Source: Myxococcota bacterium
GTDB lineage: Bacteria; Myxococcota_A; UBA9160; UBA6930
NCBI GenBank assembly: GCA_030065975.1
Contig: JASJCN010000019.1
Location: 1-46,982 of the forward strand
Direction: 5' to 3'
DNA: 46,982 bases
The notes beneath the pieces were generated by a model. The model was not told the DNA's origin, made no database searches, and was given only the letters and a program-made list of their open reading frames with translations. The position numbers and the translations under genes are program-made. This document shows, one piece after another, positions 15,209 through 23,683 of this stretch (its first letter is position 1; each line of letters begins with the position of its first letter).

Positions 15209-16455
15209 GCGAAGGACGCCGGATCGAAGGCGTTGCTGCGCGCCACCTCTCCGAGCAGGCGCGCGCTCTTCTTGGGCGTGCGCGCCTGGGTCTCGCGGTC
15301 CACCGAGACGATGCCGAAGCGCGGGCCGTAGCCGTGGATCCACTCGTAGTTGTCGAGCAGCGACCAGGCGTAGTAGCCGCGCACGTCGATGCCGTCCTGC
15401 ATGCAGCGCACCAGGGCGGAGAGGGCCTCGCGGTAGTAGGCGACGCGCTGCTCGTCGTCGTCGGTGCCGATGCCGTTCTCGGTCACGACGACGGGGACGC
15501 TGGTCGCCTCGGCGGCGTATCGGACCGTCGCCTCGAGCGCCTGGGGCCAGTACTCGTAGCCCATGATCAGGACGGGGACGCCCTCCTCCGGCGGGAGCTG
15601 CCCCTCCGGGCCGAAGCGGTTGCGGCTGTAGGTCTGCACGCCGATGAAGTCGTCGTCGCGCGCGAGCTCGAGGAAGGGCTCGAAGTTCTCGCGCTTCCAG
15701 CGCGCGAGATGCTCCTCGCCACCGGGCACGGCCTGCCCCTCCTGCATGGCGAGCGTCACGCCCACCGGGAACGGCGCCCCGGCCTCGCGCATCGCCTCGC
15801 GGCCGCGTTCGTGCGCGGCGAGCATGACGTCGCGCACCCGGTAGGGGTCGCCCACCAGGAAGGGCGCGAAGTGCTCGGCATCCGCTCCACAACGCCGCGC
15901 CGCCTCCACCACGAAGGGGACGTGCTTGAGGCCTCCCGTCGGGAGCACGCCGGCGTGGGCCAGGGAGACGGGCAGGTTCGGCTCGTTGAGCGTGCAGCCC
16001 CGGTCGACCAGGTCGCCGAGGGAGCGCGTGGCGCGATCGCAGTAGCGGGCGAAACGCTCGGCCGTCCGCTCGCTCTCCCAGCCACCGTCGGCCGACACCC
16101 AGAGCGGGCTCGTGAAGTGATGGAACGTGACGCAGGTCGAGAGCCCGTGGTCGTGACAGGTGCCGAGCACCCGCCGGTAGTGCTCGAGGGCCGCCCGGGA
16201 GAAGTGCCCCTCCTCGGGCTCGATGCGCGCCCACTCGATCGACAGGCGGTAGGAGCCGAAGCCGAGCTCGGCGAGCAGGGCGATGTCGTCGGCGTAGCGG
16301 TGCCACTGGTCGCACGCATCGCCCGAGGGCTCCTTGAACATCGTGCCCGGCGTGTGCTCGAGCAGCCAGAAGTCGCAGTGGGTGTTGTCGCCTTCGACCT
16401 GATGGGCGGCGGTCGCCGTGCCCCAGACGAAGCCCTCGGGAAAGGCATGGACCAT
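15205..16455 (-). CDS. Glycoside hydrolase family 1 beta-glycosidase
   Basis: The protein has 416 aa, slightly shorter than the usual 440-480. It opens with F-P-E-G-F-V-W-G-T-A-T-A-A-H-Q-V-E-G (5-22), the GH1 N-terminal signature. TLNEPN (155-160) gives the acid/base E158 and VVVTENG (322-328) the nucleophile E326, so both catalytic residues are present. There is no signal peptide, so it acts in the cytoplasm on imported beta-glucosides or related conjugates. It lies 3 bp behind the TetR gene at 16459-17085, with GAGGAG overlapping that gene's stop, so the two are co-transcribed. Confidence 0.9.
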   Translation of the reverse strand: MVHAFPEGFVWGTATAAHQVEGDNTHCDFWLLEHTPGTMFKEPSGDACDQWHRYADDIALLAELGFGSYRLSIEWARIEPEEGHFSRAALEHYRRVLGTCHDHGLSTCVTFHHFTSPLWVSADGGWESERTAERFARYCDRATRSLGDLVDRGCTLNEPNLPVSLAHAGVLPTGGLKHVPFVVEAARRCGADAEHFAPFLVGDPYRVRDVMLAAHERGREAMREAGAPFPVGVTLAMQEGQAVPGGEEHLARWKRENFEPFLELARDDDFIGVQTYSRNRFGPEGQLPPEEGVPVLIMGYEYWPQALEATVRYAAEATSVPVVVTENGIGTDDDEQRVAYYREALSALVRCMQDGIDVRGYYAWSLLDNYEWIHGYGPRFGIVSVDRETQARTPKKSARLLGEVARSNAFDPASFA

Positions 16456-16458
16456 TCC

Positions 16459-17085
16459 TCACTCCTCCTCGCCGGCGATCAGCCGGGCCAGCCAGTGACG
16501 GAAGCGGGTGCGCACCTCGTCCTCGGGATCGTCGAGGCCGGCGCTGCGCGAGAGCAGCGGCCCGAGCAGTGCCTCGCCGAACAGCGCGACGGCGGCGAGG
16601 CGCACGCGGAAGACGGTCTCCTCGATGTCGATGCCGGCCTCGCGGCTCTGCTCCGAGTGATAGGCCTCCCCCAGCTCCTCGAGCATGCGGAACTCCGTGC
16701 CCGTCTCGGCGGGGAGGCCGGAGAGGACCGACCAGGCGAGCAGCCGCGCGTAGCCCTGATCGCCCAGCACGCGGAAGACCCGGTCGAGGACGTCCTCGGA
16801 GCTGGCCTCGCGGTCGGCCATCAGCTCGTCGCGCAGGCGCTCCATGGCCCGGCGCTCGAGGGCGAGCACCATGCCCTCGCGGCTCCCGAAGTGGTGCAGG
16901 ATGGTCGGGTGGGCGATGCCCACGTCCCGGGCCACGTCCTGGAGCCGGATCGCCTCGGGCCCGCCCTCGACCAGCAGCTTCTCCGCCGCATCGAGGATCT
17001 GCCGGCGAGCCTCCTCGGGGCTCCGCCGCCGCCGCGGGGGCGCCGCGGGAGCCTCCGCAGGGCCCTTGCGCTCGGATCGGCTCAC
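16459..17085 (-). CDS. TetR-family transcriptional repressor, co-transcribed with the GH1 gene
   Basis: The protein has 208 aa from a GTG at 17085; AGGAG lies about 10 nt upstream. An N-terminal basic, Pro/Arg-rich tail (1-25) precedes the helix-turn-helix: ARRQILDAAEKLLVEGG, then LQDVARDVGIAHPTILHHFGSREGM. The C-terminal domain is ligand-binding, with unknown effector. The gene faces COQ4-like gene 17164-17883, and an 18-bp palindrome lies between them. It probably represses both that gene and its own operon with the beta-glycosidase. Confidence 0.85.
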   Translation of the reverse strand: MSRSERKGPAEAPAAPPRRRRSPEEARRQILDAAEKLLVEGGPEAIRLQDVARDVGIAHPTILHHFGSREGMVLALERRAMERLRDELMADREASSEDVLDRVFRVLGDQGYARLLAWSVLSGLPAETGTEFRMLEELGEAYHSEQSREAGIDIEETVFRVRLAAVALFGEALLGPLLSRSAGLDDPEDEVRTRFRHWLARLIAGEEE

Positions 17086-17099
17086 TGGAGTCGGACTCC

Positions 17100-17128
17100 T
17101 TGCACCACTATCTACAATGCTGTAGATT
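17100..17128 (+). promoter_or_regulatory. Promoter with 18-bp TetR-type operator between divergent genes
   Basis: ATCTACA-ATGC-TGTAGAT (17110-17127) is a perfect 7+7-bp inverted repeat. For the plus-strand COQ4-like gene, TTGCAC (17100-17105), a 17-bp gap and TAGATT (17123-17128) can serve as -35 and -10. The operator then fills the spacer and part of the -10, a typical repression geometry. It also lies just upstream of the divergent TetR start. Confidence 0.65.
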
Positions 17129-17163
17129 ACGGGACTCGAAGCCAGCGTGCCCGGAGACCCATC

Positions 17164-17883
17164 ATGTTCGACCTCTCGAGCCTTCGCCTCGGCGATGCGT
17201 ACCGATCCTGGAGGAAGCTCTGGGCCAACCCGGACGATACAGCGGCCGTCTTCGAGATCATCGGGGCCCTCGATGCGGGCTGCGGCGAGTCGAGCTTCGC
17301 GCGCTTCCGCAAGAGCGAGCACGGCCCGCGCATCCTCTCCGAGAAGCGCGACCTGCTGGCCACCCTCCAGGACCGCGACGCCCTGATGGCCATGCCCGAA
17401 GGCTCGCTCGGTCGCACCTACGCCGAGTTCACCGCGCGCGAGGCGATCAGCGCCGACGGCCTGGTCGAGGCCAGCGAGCAGGGGCGCATCGAGCGCGAAG
17501 GACTCGACGAGGATCGGCGCCGCTACTTCGATCGCCTGCGCGACTGCCACGACCTCCAGCACGTCGTCACCGGCTGGGGCCGCGACCTGCGCGGCGAAGG
17601 CGCCCTGCTCTCGTTCGGCACCGCCCAGAGCTGGCACCACGGCGTGGCCTTCATCGTGGCGATGGCGTACCTCGACGGCGACGGCGAGGAACGCCGCGTG
17701 ATCCGCGAGGCCTGGCAGCGCGGCCGCAAGGCGCAGTGGCTCGATGCCGCCGACTGGGAGGCCCTGCTCCCGCGGCCGCTCGACGAGGTGCGCGCAGAGC
17801 TCGGCGTCGAGCCTCCGCCCGCCTACGAGCCGCTCTGGTCCCAGGCCGCGACCGAAGCCGCGCCGGAGCGAAGCGCCGCGTAG
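17164..17883 (+). CDS. COQ4-like protein
   Basis: The protein has 239 aa from ATG 17164. It carries the COQ4 metal motif H129-D130-x2-H133-x11-E145 (CHDLQHVVTGWGRDLRGE). The upstream region (SLGRTYAEFTARE, about 81-93) is also typical of bacterial COQ4-family proteins. Eukaryotic COQ4 takes part in ubiquinone biosynthesis, where it removes the C1 carboxyl and adds a hydroxyl. Bacterial homologues often lie far from ubi genes, as here. The operator and TetR next to it suggest an inducible, catabolic or lipid-related role rather than housekeeping quinone synthesis (inference). Confidence 0.8.
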   Translation: MFDLSSLRLGDAYRSWRKLWANPDDTAAVFEIIGALDAGCGESSFARFRKSEHGPRILSEKRDLLATLQDRDALMAMPEGSLGRTYAEFTAREAISADGLVEASEQGRIEREGLDEDRRRYFDRLRDCHDLQHVVTGWGRDLRGEGALLSFGTAQSWHHGVAFIVAMAYLDGDGEERRVIREAWQRGRKAQWLDAADWEALLPRPLDEVRAELGVEPPPAYEPLWSQAATEAAPERSAA

Positions 17884-17892
17884 GGCGCGCCC

Positions 17893-19575
17893 TCAAGCGC
17901 CCCCGCGCGAGGCGACGATCTCGTCGCGAAGCTGACGCTTCAGGAACTTGCCGGCCGCGTTGCGCGGCAGCGCATCGGTCGCGATCTGCACGTGGCTCGG
18001 CACCTTGAAGGGAGCCAGGTGCTCCTTCACGAAAGCCTGTAGCTCCGAGGGGTCGAGGCTCGTCCCTTCCTTGGGCAGCACCGCCACGGCGACCTCCTCA
18101 CCCAGGCGGTCGTGGGGCAGGCCGAAGACGGCGGCCTCGTAGACGGCGGGATGCTTGTAGATCACCGCCTCGACCTCGGCGCAGTACACGTTCTCGCCTG
18201 CGCGCAGCACCATGTCCTTCGCGCGGTCCATCACGAAGACGAAGCCTTCCTCGTCGATGCGACCGATGTCGCCGCTTCGCAGCCAGCCGTCGACGATCGT
18301 CTCGGCCGTGGCCTCGGGCTTGTTCCAGTAGCCGCGGATCAGGTTGGGCCCGCGGAACCAGAGCTCGCCCACCTCGCCCACGGGCAGCGTGTTGCCCGCG
18401 TCGTCGGTGGCGCGCATCTCGACGATGGGCACCAGGCGGCCCGAGCTGGTCGGCTTGCGCAGGTAGTCGTCGCCCGAGTTCTGGGGGCCGTAGGCGTTGG
18501 TCTCGGTCATGCCGTAGCCGATGCCCGGGCGCCCCTTCTCGAAGCCCTTCTCCACGCGCTCCACCAGCTCCGGCGGGGCCGGCGCTCCGCCGCCGCCCAC
18601 GGCGCCGAGGCTCGAGGTGTCGCGGCTCGCAAAGTCAGGCGACTCGAGCAGATCCCACGACATGGTCGGCACGCCCACGAAGTTGGTGATGCGCTCGCGC
18701 TCGATCAGCTCGAGGGCGCGCTCGGCCCCCCACTTGTACATGATCACGAGCTTGAGCCCGGCGGCGAAGCACGAGAGCATGACCGCCACGCAGCCCGTCA
18801 CGTGGAAGAGCGGCACCGCGAGGATGAAGCTCGTCGGGTACTCGCTCTCGCGATCCTTGGGGGCGACCACGCCCTGCACCGCCGTGCGGCAGCCGAAGGC
18901 GAGCAGCGCCGAGAGCACGGCGCGATGGGTCGAGACGGCGCCCTTCGGGAAGCCCGTCGTGCCCGAGGTGTAGAGGATGGTGGCATCCATGTCGGGCGTG
19001 ATCTCGACCTCGGGAAGCGGCGAGCCCAGGGGCAGCACCGCCTCGTAGCGGTCGGCGGGCGCGGGCAGGTCGCCCTCGGGCGCGCGCACGACGAGCGCCT
19101 TCAGGTTCTTGCCCGTCTCGGTCTCGGCGGCGCGGGTGAGCCGCTCGATGTCGCAGATGAGCACCTTGGCTCCGCAGTCGCCGATCGCGTAGTCCATCTC
19201 CTCGGCCGTCCACCAGGCGTTGAACGAGACCGAGATGGCGCCCACCGAGGTGATGGCGGCGAAGGCCACGATCCACTCGGGGTAGTTGCGCATGGCGATG
19301 GCGACGGTGTCGCCGGGCTCGACGCCGTACTGCGTAACGAGCAGGGAGCCGAGCGCGTCGACGTGCTCCATCACCTTGCCGAAGGTCCAGCGCTCGTCCT
19401 CGTAGATCAGGAACTCCTGATCTGCCTTGGCCCGGCTCGCGCCGAAGAGCGCGCGCAGGCTCGGCGGCGCGTTCTTGAACGTCTTCATCTTCTGGCCGCC
19501 GATCTCGGCCTCGGCAATCTCGAAGGGACTCCCGGGGCCGGTGACGGCCGCGACGGCCTCCTCGTAGCTGGGCAT
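17893..19575 (-). CDS. AMP-forming acyl-CoA synthetase / ligase
   Basis: The protein has 560 aa and starts at ATG 19575 after GAGAGGAGCACC. Motif A8-type residues are visible: LYTSGTTGFPKGAV (about 213-226) is the ATP-binding P-loop, YGMTETNAYG is motif A5, and GWLRSGDIG then D-R-A-K-D-M form the hinge. The C-terminal NAAGKFLK carries the catalytic Lys. It activates a carboxylic acid to its acyl-AMP and then its CoA thioester. The substrate, such as a medium or long fatty acid or an aromatic acid, cannot be read from sequence. The gene is convergent with the COQ4-like gene (9-bp gap). Confidence 0.88.
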   Translation of the reverse strand: MPSYEEAVAAVTGPGSPFEIAEAEIGGQKMKTFKNAPPSLRALFGASRAKADQEFLIYEDERWTFGKVMEHVDALGSLLVTQYGVEPGDTVAIAMRNYPEWIVAFAAITSVGAISVSFNAWWTAEEMDYAIGDCGAKVLICDIERLTRAAETETGKNLKALVVRAPEGDLPAPADRYEAVLPLGSPLPEVEITPDMDATILYTSGTTGFPKGAVSTHRAVLSALLAFGCRTAVQGVVAPKDRESEYPTSFILAVPLFHVTGCVAVMLSCFAAGLKLVIMYKWGAERALELIERERITNFVGVPTMSWDLLESPDFASRDTSSLGAVGGGGAPAPPELVERVEKGFEKGRPGIGYGMTETNAYGPQNSGDDYLRKPTSSGRLVPIVEMRATDDAGNTLPVGEVGELWFRGPNLIRGYWNKPEATAETIVDGWLRSGDIGRIDEEGFVFVMDRAKDMVLRAGENVYCAEVEAVIYKHPAVYEAAVFGLPHDRLGEEVAVAVLPKEGTSLDPSELQAFVKEHLAPFKVPSHVQIATDALPRNAAGKFLKRQLRDEIVASRGGA

Positions 19576-19677
19576 GGTGCTCCTCTCTCTCCGGCCGCGG
19601 GCGGACGCGCCTCGGCGGCGGGCTGGCGGACACGGCATGGTACGCGGCCAAGGCCCGGCGTGCAGGGGTGGCGGCCG

Positions 19678-20223
19678 CTAGATGCGCGACCAGTCGAGCG
19701 CGAGCTCGCCGGCGGCGAGGCGAGTCGCCACCTCGTCGGCGACGGCGTCGAGGGCACCCTCCGGGCTCGCCACGGCGTGGCCGGCGAAGGGCCCGAGATC
19801 GGCGAACTGCCGGTGCATGTGGCGCACGATCGGGCTCAGGCCCGGCCCGTCGCGCTCGCGCACCCGTCGCAGGGCATCGGGTTCGGGCGCCTCGAGGACG
19901 ACGTAGTGCGTCGGGAGCTCGGCGAGGAAGGGGCGGTACTCGGGGAGCATCCAGGGCCCGATCACCCCGTCCAGGAAGACGGCGTAGCCGCTCCTTGCGA
20001 GCTCGGCCGACGAGGCGGCCAGGGCGCGCATGATCGCCTCGTTCTGGGCTCGGGACTCCGGCTTCGTCGGGTCGATCTTGTGGGCGACGAACTCGTAGTA
20101 GTGGTCGGAAACGAGATGGAAGCCGAGCGCCTCGCGCTTGGCGAGCACGGCGGAGAGCGACGTCTTGCCGCAGCCCGGGCAGCCCGAGACGAGCACCACC
20201 TTGCCGGTCGGCGGTGCGCTCAC
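19678..20223 (-). CDS. Small P-loop NTPase/kinase-like protein
   Basis: The protein has 181 aa from a GTG at 20223 that overlaps the stop of the VOC-protein gene as GTGA. KVVLVSGCPGCGKTSLSAVLA (about 8-28) holds the Walker A loop G-x4-GKTS. LARSGYAVFLDGV (about 75-87) could provide the Walker B-like Asp. The size and layout fit shikimate-kinase/chloramphenicol-phosphotransferase-like AAA_33 proteins that phosphorylate small molecules or nucleotides. The substrate is unknown. Confidence 0.7.
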   Translation of the reverse strand: MSAPPTGKVVLVSGCPGCGKTSLSAVLAKREALGFHLVSDHYYEFVAHKIDPTKPESRAQNEAIMRALAASSAELARSGYAVFLDGVIGPWMLPEYRPFLAELPTHYVVLEAPEPDALRRVRERDGPGLSPIVRHMHRQFADLGPFAGHAVASPEGALDAVADEVATRLAAGELALDWSRI

Positions 20224-21131
20224 GGGCCGGCCTCGGCAATGGGAGCCAGGCCCGCCGGAGTGAGGCGGAAGCTCGTGTACTCGGGCTCGCTCCCGGCCCC
20301 CAGATAGCCCTGGGGCAGGGAGCCGAGCTGGATCCGACCCTCCAGGAAGCGCGGCGGCCCGGCGGAAGGCACCGACAACGCGATGATCCCATCGGGCCGG
20401 AAGTCGAGGATCTGCAGTCGATACCAGGGCCCGGTCCCGGGCCCCCGGCTCGCCACCACGTACTCGAGCTCGGGGTCGGCATCGAGCTGCTCGAAGTCCG
20501 AGAGCGCGAGCGGCAGCTCGGGGTCGTCGAATACCTCGCGCGCCCAGATGGCGACGCGCAGCGTGTGCTGGCTCTCGTCCCGACCCTGCCGGGCCTCGAG
20601 CCACGCGCCGTCGATCTCGACGCTCGGCTCCGCCGCGGCGCCGGGCGGCGGGCCCGCGCCGGGCACCGCCGTCCCCTCGGTGACGCGCACGTAGTAGCCG
20701 TCGGGGTCGCGCACGCGGAAGTCGCGATCGCCCCAGGGCTGCTTCTCGATGGCGCTCGGGAAGTGTCCCGCGGCCAGCAGCACCTGGCGCTGGCCCTCGA
20801 GATCGGATGTGTAGAAGACGATCTCCGTCCCGAGCGGTGGATTGCGGAGGAAGCCGAGCCAGTGAATCGGCGCCCACTCGGGGAGCGGCGAGAGCGCCAC
20901 CACCGTCGAGCCGCTCCGCAGGGTCGTGTAGCCGTGGGTCTGCCGGTGAGCGACCTCGAAGCCGAGCAGGCGGTAGAACGCGGTCGACGCATCGGCGTCG
21001 TGGACGAAGAGCTCGAACTTCGACTCGACCACCTCGGCGGGCGGGCTCTCGGCCGCGGCACCGAGGCTGCCGAGTGCGATGCCGATGCCGGCGGCGGCGA
21101 CGGCGACGACGATGGGCAGGGTCCAGCGCAT
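20220..21131 (-). CDS. Exported VOC (glyoxalase-like) domain protein
   Basis: The protein has 303 aa. A signal peptide runs to about residue 28 (MRWTLPIVVAVAAAGIGIALGSLGAAAES). Residues 35-150 are a VOC fold of the glyoxalase/bleomycin-resistance type (KFELFVHDADASTAFYRLLGFEV, then DFRVRDPDGYYVRVTEG near the end of the second module). The C-terminal 150 residues contain beta-rich sequence without a known motif (L-E-Y-V-V-A-S-R-G-P-G-T-G-P-W-Y-R-L). An exported VOC domain is less common than a cytoplasmic one, so binding rather than catalysis is possible. It is coupled by GTGA to the P-loop gene and lies 11 bp after the 87-aa secreted protein. Confidence 0.65.
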   Translation of the reverse strand: MRWTLPIVVAVAAAGIGIALGSLGAAAESPPAEVVESKFELFVHDADASTAFYRLLGFEVAHRQTHGYTTLRSGSTVVALSPLPEWAPIHWLGFLRNPPLGTEIVFYTSDLEGQRQVLLAAGHFPSAIEKQPWGDRDFRVRDPDGYYVRVTEGTAVPGAGPPPGAAAEPSVEIDGAWLEARQGRDESQHTLRVAIWAREVFDDPELPLALSDFEQLDADPELEYVVASRGPGTGPWYRLQILDFRPDGIIALSVPSAGPPRFLEGRIQLGSLPQGYLGAGSEPEYTSFRLTPAGLAPIAEAGP

Positions 21132-21142
21132 GGACGTCCAGG

Positions 21143-21406
21143 CTACCGCTTCGCCTCGAACGACCACGTTCCCTGGATCCGGACGTCGAGCTCCTGGACG
21201 CCCTGGCGGACCGGGAAGACCAGACTCTGCCCCTCCACCTTCCCGGGCCCGACGGCCTCCCACTCTCCGACGACCTTGCCCGCCGAGTAGAGCCGGACCA
21301 CGGCCGTCTCGAATACTGACGCCTCCGAGGGTGCGCTCCCGCCGGTGGAGACCCCCAAGGCTGCGATCGCCAGCAGCGCGGCGAGCGTGAGAGAGATTCG
21401 GAGCAT
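21143..21406 (-). CDS. Small secreted protein of unknown function
   Basis: The protein has 87 aa from ATG 21406 with a strong GGGAGGAACCAGA leader. A signal peptide covers about residues 1-24 (LRISLTLAALLAIAALGVSTGGSA). The mature part is about 60 residues, beta-rich (VVRLYSAGKVVGEWEAVGPG, then LDVRIQGTWSFEAKR) and has no cysteines. I do not recognise a family. It is the first gene of the group 21406 > 20220 > 19678. Confidence 0.6.
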   Translation of the reverse strand: MLRISLTLAALLAIAALGVSTGGSAPSEASVFETAVVRLYSAGKVVGEWEAVGPGKVEGQSLVFPVRQGVQELDVRIQGTWSFEAKR

Positions 21407-21520
21407 TCTGGTTCCTCCCTTCGGATCCGGCGTCAGCCGGCCGAGACGTTGGACGATCCGGCCCGCTCCACGATTCGCCAGGTCGCGTGGGAATGGCGAG
21501 CTGGGTCGACCGCCGAGACG

Positions 21521-21901
21521 CTAAGGCGAAGCATGCGTCGTCGATACCAGTACGCGCCAGTCCGCGGGGCCGCCCACCAGGTGGTAGGTATTGTCGAACT
21601 CCCAGAGCCGCGAGCCGTCGGACCGATCGACGCGCCAGTGCACCCGGACGATCGCCAACGAAAGCGCCGGACGCTCGGCGTGGACGATCTCGGGAATGGC
21701 GCGGCCGTAGTCGTTCTCGCGGTGGTACGCACACAGCGCGCGCATGTTGGCGAGAACGGCTTCCTCGGTCTGCAGCGGGACCACGGCTTCGTCGTTCACC
21801 ATCAGGCAGGGGCAGTGGCACAGGGCCGCGATGCGTTCGCCTTCCAGGCTGTCGCAGGCGCGGGCGTACTCGCGGAAGAAGGCCTCGAGTCCCTCGCTCA
21901 C
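21521..21901 (-). CDS. NTF2-like (SnoaL-type) protein
   Basis: The protein has 126 aa from a GTG at 21901 that overlaps the preceding stop as GTGA. It fits the NTF2/SnoaL-like cone fold: N-terminal helix FFREYARACDSLEGERIAALC, then HVENE-like strands (VRVHWRVDRSDGSRLWEFDNTYHLV) and a final strand (DWRVLVSTTHA). Such proteins bind or convert small hydrophobic molecules. No catalytic His/Asp dyad is convincing. Two Cys (CHCPC) near residue 29 are unusual for this fold. The function is unknown. Confidence 0.65.
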   Translation of the reverse strand: MSEGLEAFFREYARACDSLEGERIAALCHCPCLMVNDEAVVPLQTEEAVLANMRALCAYHRENDYGRAIPEIVHAERPALSLAIVRVHWRVDRSDGSRLWEFDNTYHLVGGPADWRVLVSTTHASP

Positions 21902-22317
21902 GCGCTCTCCGGCAGGAGCTGCTCGGCGAGCGCCTTGCGCAGGCGGATCCGGATCCCCGGCGTGCGGCGGGGCAGCAGATCGACCACGGCCCCGAACCGC
22001 GTGTCCTCCCGCCGTACCTCGAGCTCCGACCAGGGCAGGAAGATGGCGGGATGCTGGTAGCGGAACACCCAGGGGAGCGAGAGGTCGAGGCCCGCCGGGC
22101 TCGAGACGAAGGTGATGCAGTTGTTGTAGTTGCAGCCGGCACGCAGCTGGGCCGAGCGCATGCGCAGGCGTGTTCCCGACGCAGGGCCGAGGGAGGGGTA
22201 CTCGCGGGCCAGCTCCCGCCAGCCGCCCCAGCGCGAGACGACGAAGAAGAGGCCGAGCCAGAGCCCGACGAAGAACGGCGGGAACGCCCACGCGAACGCC
22301 GCGCCCGGATCGCTCAC
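21898..22317 (-). CDS. Membrane-anchored protein of unknown function
   Basis: The protein has 139 aa from a GTG at 22317 overlapping the upstream stop as GTGA. One membrane helix spans about residues 8-27 (FAWAFPPFFVGLWLGLFFVV). The rest is a soluble beta-type domain with LPWSELEVRRE, then VVDLLPRR. This looks like a small pleckstrin-like or DUF-type membrane-attached domain. No family name is supported. Its place between the NTF2-like gene and the HCCA isomerase gene, with overlaps on both sides, argues that it belongs to the same pathway. Confidence 0.5.
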   Translation of the reverse strand: MSDPGAAFAWAFPPFFVGLWLGLFFVVSRWGGWRELAREYPSLGPASGTRLRMRSAQLRAGCNYNNCITFVSSPAGLDLSLPWVFRYQHPAIFLPWSELEVRREDTRFGAVVDLLPRRTPGIRIRLRKALAEQLLPESA

Positions 22318-22904
22318 GTGCGCGCCGCCAGGGACAGGGCGTCCTGCATGCGGTCGTGCCCCCAGTAGAGCTCGTCGCCGACGGTGAAGCTCGGAGCACC
22401 GAAGATCCCGCGCCGCGCGGCCTCCTCGGTGCGAGCACGCAGCGCGGCTTTGGCCTCCGGCCTCGCGGCCTGGGGGAGGACCGCCGCAGGCTCCGCTCCG
22501 GCGGCCGCGAGACACGACGCGACGACCTCCTCCGAGGCGATGTCCCGGTCCTCGGCGAAGTTCGCGTGATACACCCGGCGCACGAACTCCGGCAGCCACC
22601 GCTCGGCCTCGAAGCGGCATGCCACCCGAGCCGCGAGGAGCCCGCTTCGGGGAAACACGCCGGGGCGGCGGTAGTCGACCCCGTGCGCCTCGCAGATACG
22701 CTCCAGGTCTCGCCACATGTAGCGGCCCTTCGCCGGATAGAGGTTGAAGGGCGAGTCGTTCCAGCCCTGCTCGCGAAAGATCGGTCCGAGCAGGAAGGCC
22801 CGCCAGGCCACGTGGACGCCCCGTTCGGCCGCGAGCGCTTCGATGCGCTGCGCCGCGGGGTGCGAGTAGGTGCTCGCGAACTCGAACCAGAACTCGAGCT
22901 GCAT
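22314..22904 (-). CDS. 2-hydroxychromene-2-carboxylate isomerase / DsbA-like (kappa GST) protein
   Basis: The protein has 196 aa from ATG 22904. LEFWFEFASTYSHPAAQRIEAL (3-24) is the family opening, with Ser in place of the DsbA CxxC Cys. FNLYPAKGRYMWRD (about 53-66) and the FGAPSFTVGDELYWGHDRM segment (about 168-186, cis-Pro) complete the fold. Known relatives isomerise the ring-cleavage product of naphthalene using glutathione, or act as kappa-class GSTs. Without other aromatic-degradation genes nearby, the substrate is uncertain. It abuts the MBL gene with no gap and ends in a GTGA overlap. Confidence 0.82.
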   Translation of the reverse strand: MQLEFWFEFASTYSHPAAQRIEALAAERGVHVAWRAFLLGPIFREQGWNDSPFNLYPAKGRYMWRDLERICEAHGVDYRRPGVFPRSGLLAARVACRFEAERWLPEFVRRVYHANFAEDRDIASEEVVASCLAAAGAEPAAVLPQAARPEAKAALRARTEEAARRGIFGAPSFTVGDELYWGHDRMQDALSLAART

Positions 22905-23612
22905 CTAGCTCGCGGTCTCCGCGTCCCATGCGCGGGTCCAGGCCTGCGCGTCGTGGCTGAAGTACGCCCGCACCGGATTGCACGCCGCGAGCGCCTCGAG
23001 CGACGAGACGTAGGCCTCGGGCGACCAGTGGCCCTCGGGCGGCTCGAAGTCTCCCGACACGAAGGACTCGAACTCCGCAGCCGTGTGGGCGGCCTGGGCC
23101 ACCACCAGCTCGGCGCCCTCGGGCGCGTGCACCCGGAGCGACTGGTGGCCCGGCGTGTGGCCGGGCGTCGGCAGCAGCTCCAGGTGCTCGGAGATCGCGT
23201 GGGGACCCGAGACGGGCACGTAGAGCGCGCCCTCGAAGTCCACCCACTCGGGAATCGTGTAGCCCCGCTGGGTCGAGGCATCGAGCTCCGCCTCCTGGGC
23301 GTAGATCGGAACGCCCGGAAAGAGGCGGTTGTTGCCGCAGTGGTCGAAGTGCAGGTGGGAGTTGATCACCGCCGTCACCTCGTCGATCCCGGCGCCGGCC
23401 TCCTCGAGGGCGCGTTCGAGCGCGACGCGTTCGGGCTGGTAGAGCTGGTCGATCAGGTCGTTGTCGGATCCGACGCCGGTGTCCACCAGCACACACTCGT
23501 GACCGTCGCGAACCAGGAAGGCGAAGACGTCGTCGGTACCCGGCGCCAGCGGATGGAAGTCCGGCAGGTGCACGCGAGCGAGTCGCAGCGTCTGCACCTC
23601 GAGGTCCGGCAA
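22905..23612 (-). CDS. Metallo-beta-lactamase-fold hydrolase (lactonase-like)
   Basis: The protein has 235 aa from a TTG at 23612, supported by GGAGG 8 nt upstream. A GTG at 23597 is the alternative. SHLHFDHCG (85-93) gives the di-metal ligands H86, H88, D90 and H91. LPTPGHTPGHQS and a late D-F-E segment supply the others. DTGVGSDNDL (44-53) is the first conserved strand. The layout resembles AHL-lactonase-type or other quorum/ester MBL enzymes that open lactones. A quorum-quenching role is possible but is not shown by any neighbour. It abuts the HCCA isomerase gene. Confidence 0.78.
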   Translation of the reverse strand: MPDLEVQTLRLARVHLPDFHPLAPGTDDVFAFLVRDGHECVLVDTGVGSDNDLIDQLYQPERVALERALEEAGAGIDEVTAVINSHLHFDHCGNNRLFPGVPIYAQEAELDASTQRGYTIPEWVDFEGALYVPVSGPHAISEHLELLPTPGHTPGHQSLRVHAPEGAELVVAQAAHTAAEFESFVSGDFEPPEGHWSPEAYVSSLEALAACNPVRAYFSHDAQAWTRAWDAETAS

Positions 23613-23683
23613 ACGGGAGCCCTCCGCCTGATCCCGGACGCAATCGTAGCCTTCCGCCTCGGGGAGGGCTCTTGGCCTCCGCT

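Noticed and set aside
15007-17883. A 958-codon frame ending with the COQ4-like protein
   Set aside because: Only the part from ATG 17164 has COQ4 motifs. The upstream part is antisense to the GH1 and TetR genes.
21427-21440. CCGGC-GTCA-GCCGG hairpin between the NTF2-like and 87-aa genes
   Set aside because: The stem is only 5 bp and has no T-tract. Such short GC stems occur by chance at this base composition.
22905-23612. Assignment of the MBL protein as an AHL lactonase
   Set aside because: The HxHxDH motif is shared by many MBL hydrolases, and no LuxI/LuxR-type gene is near, so a specific quorum-quenching call is not supported.
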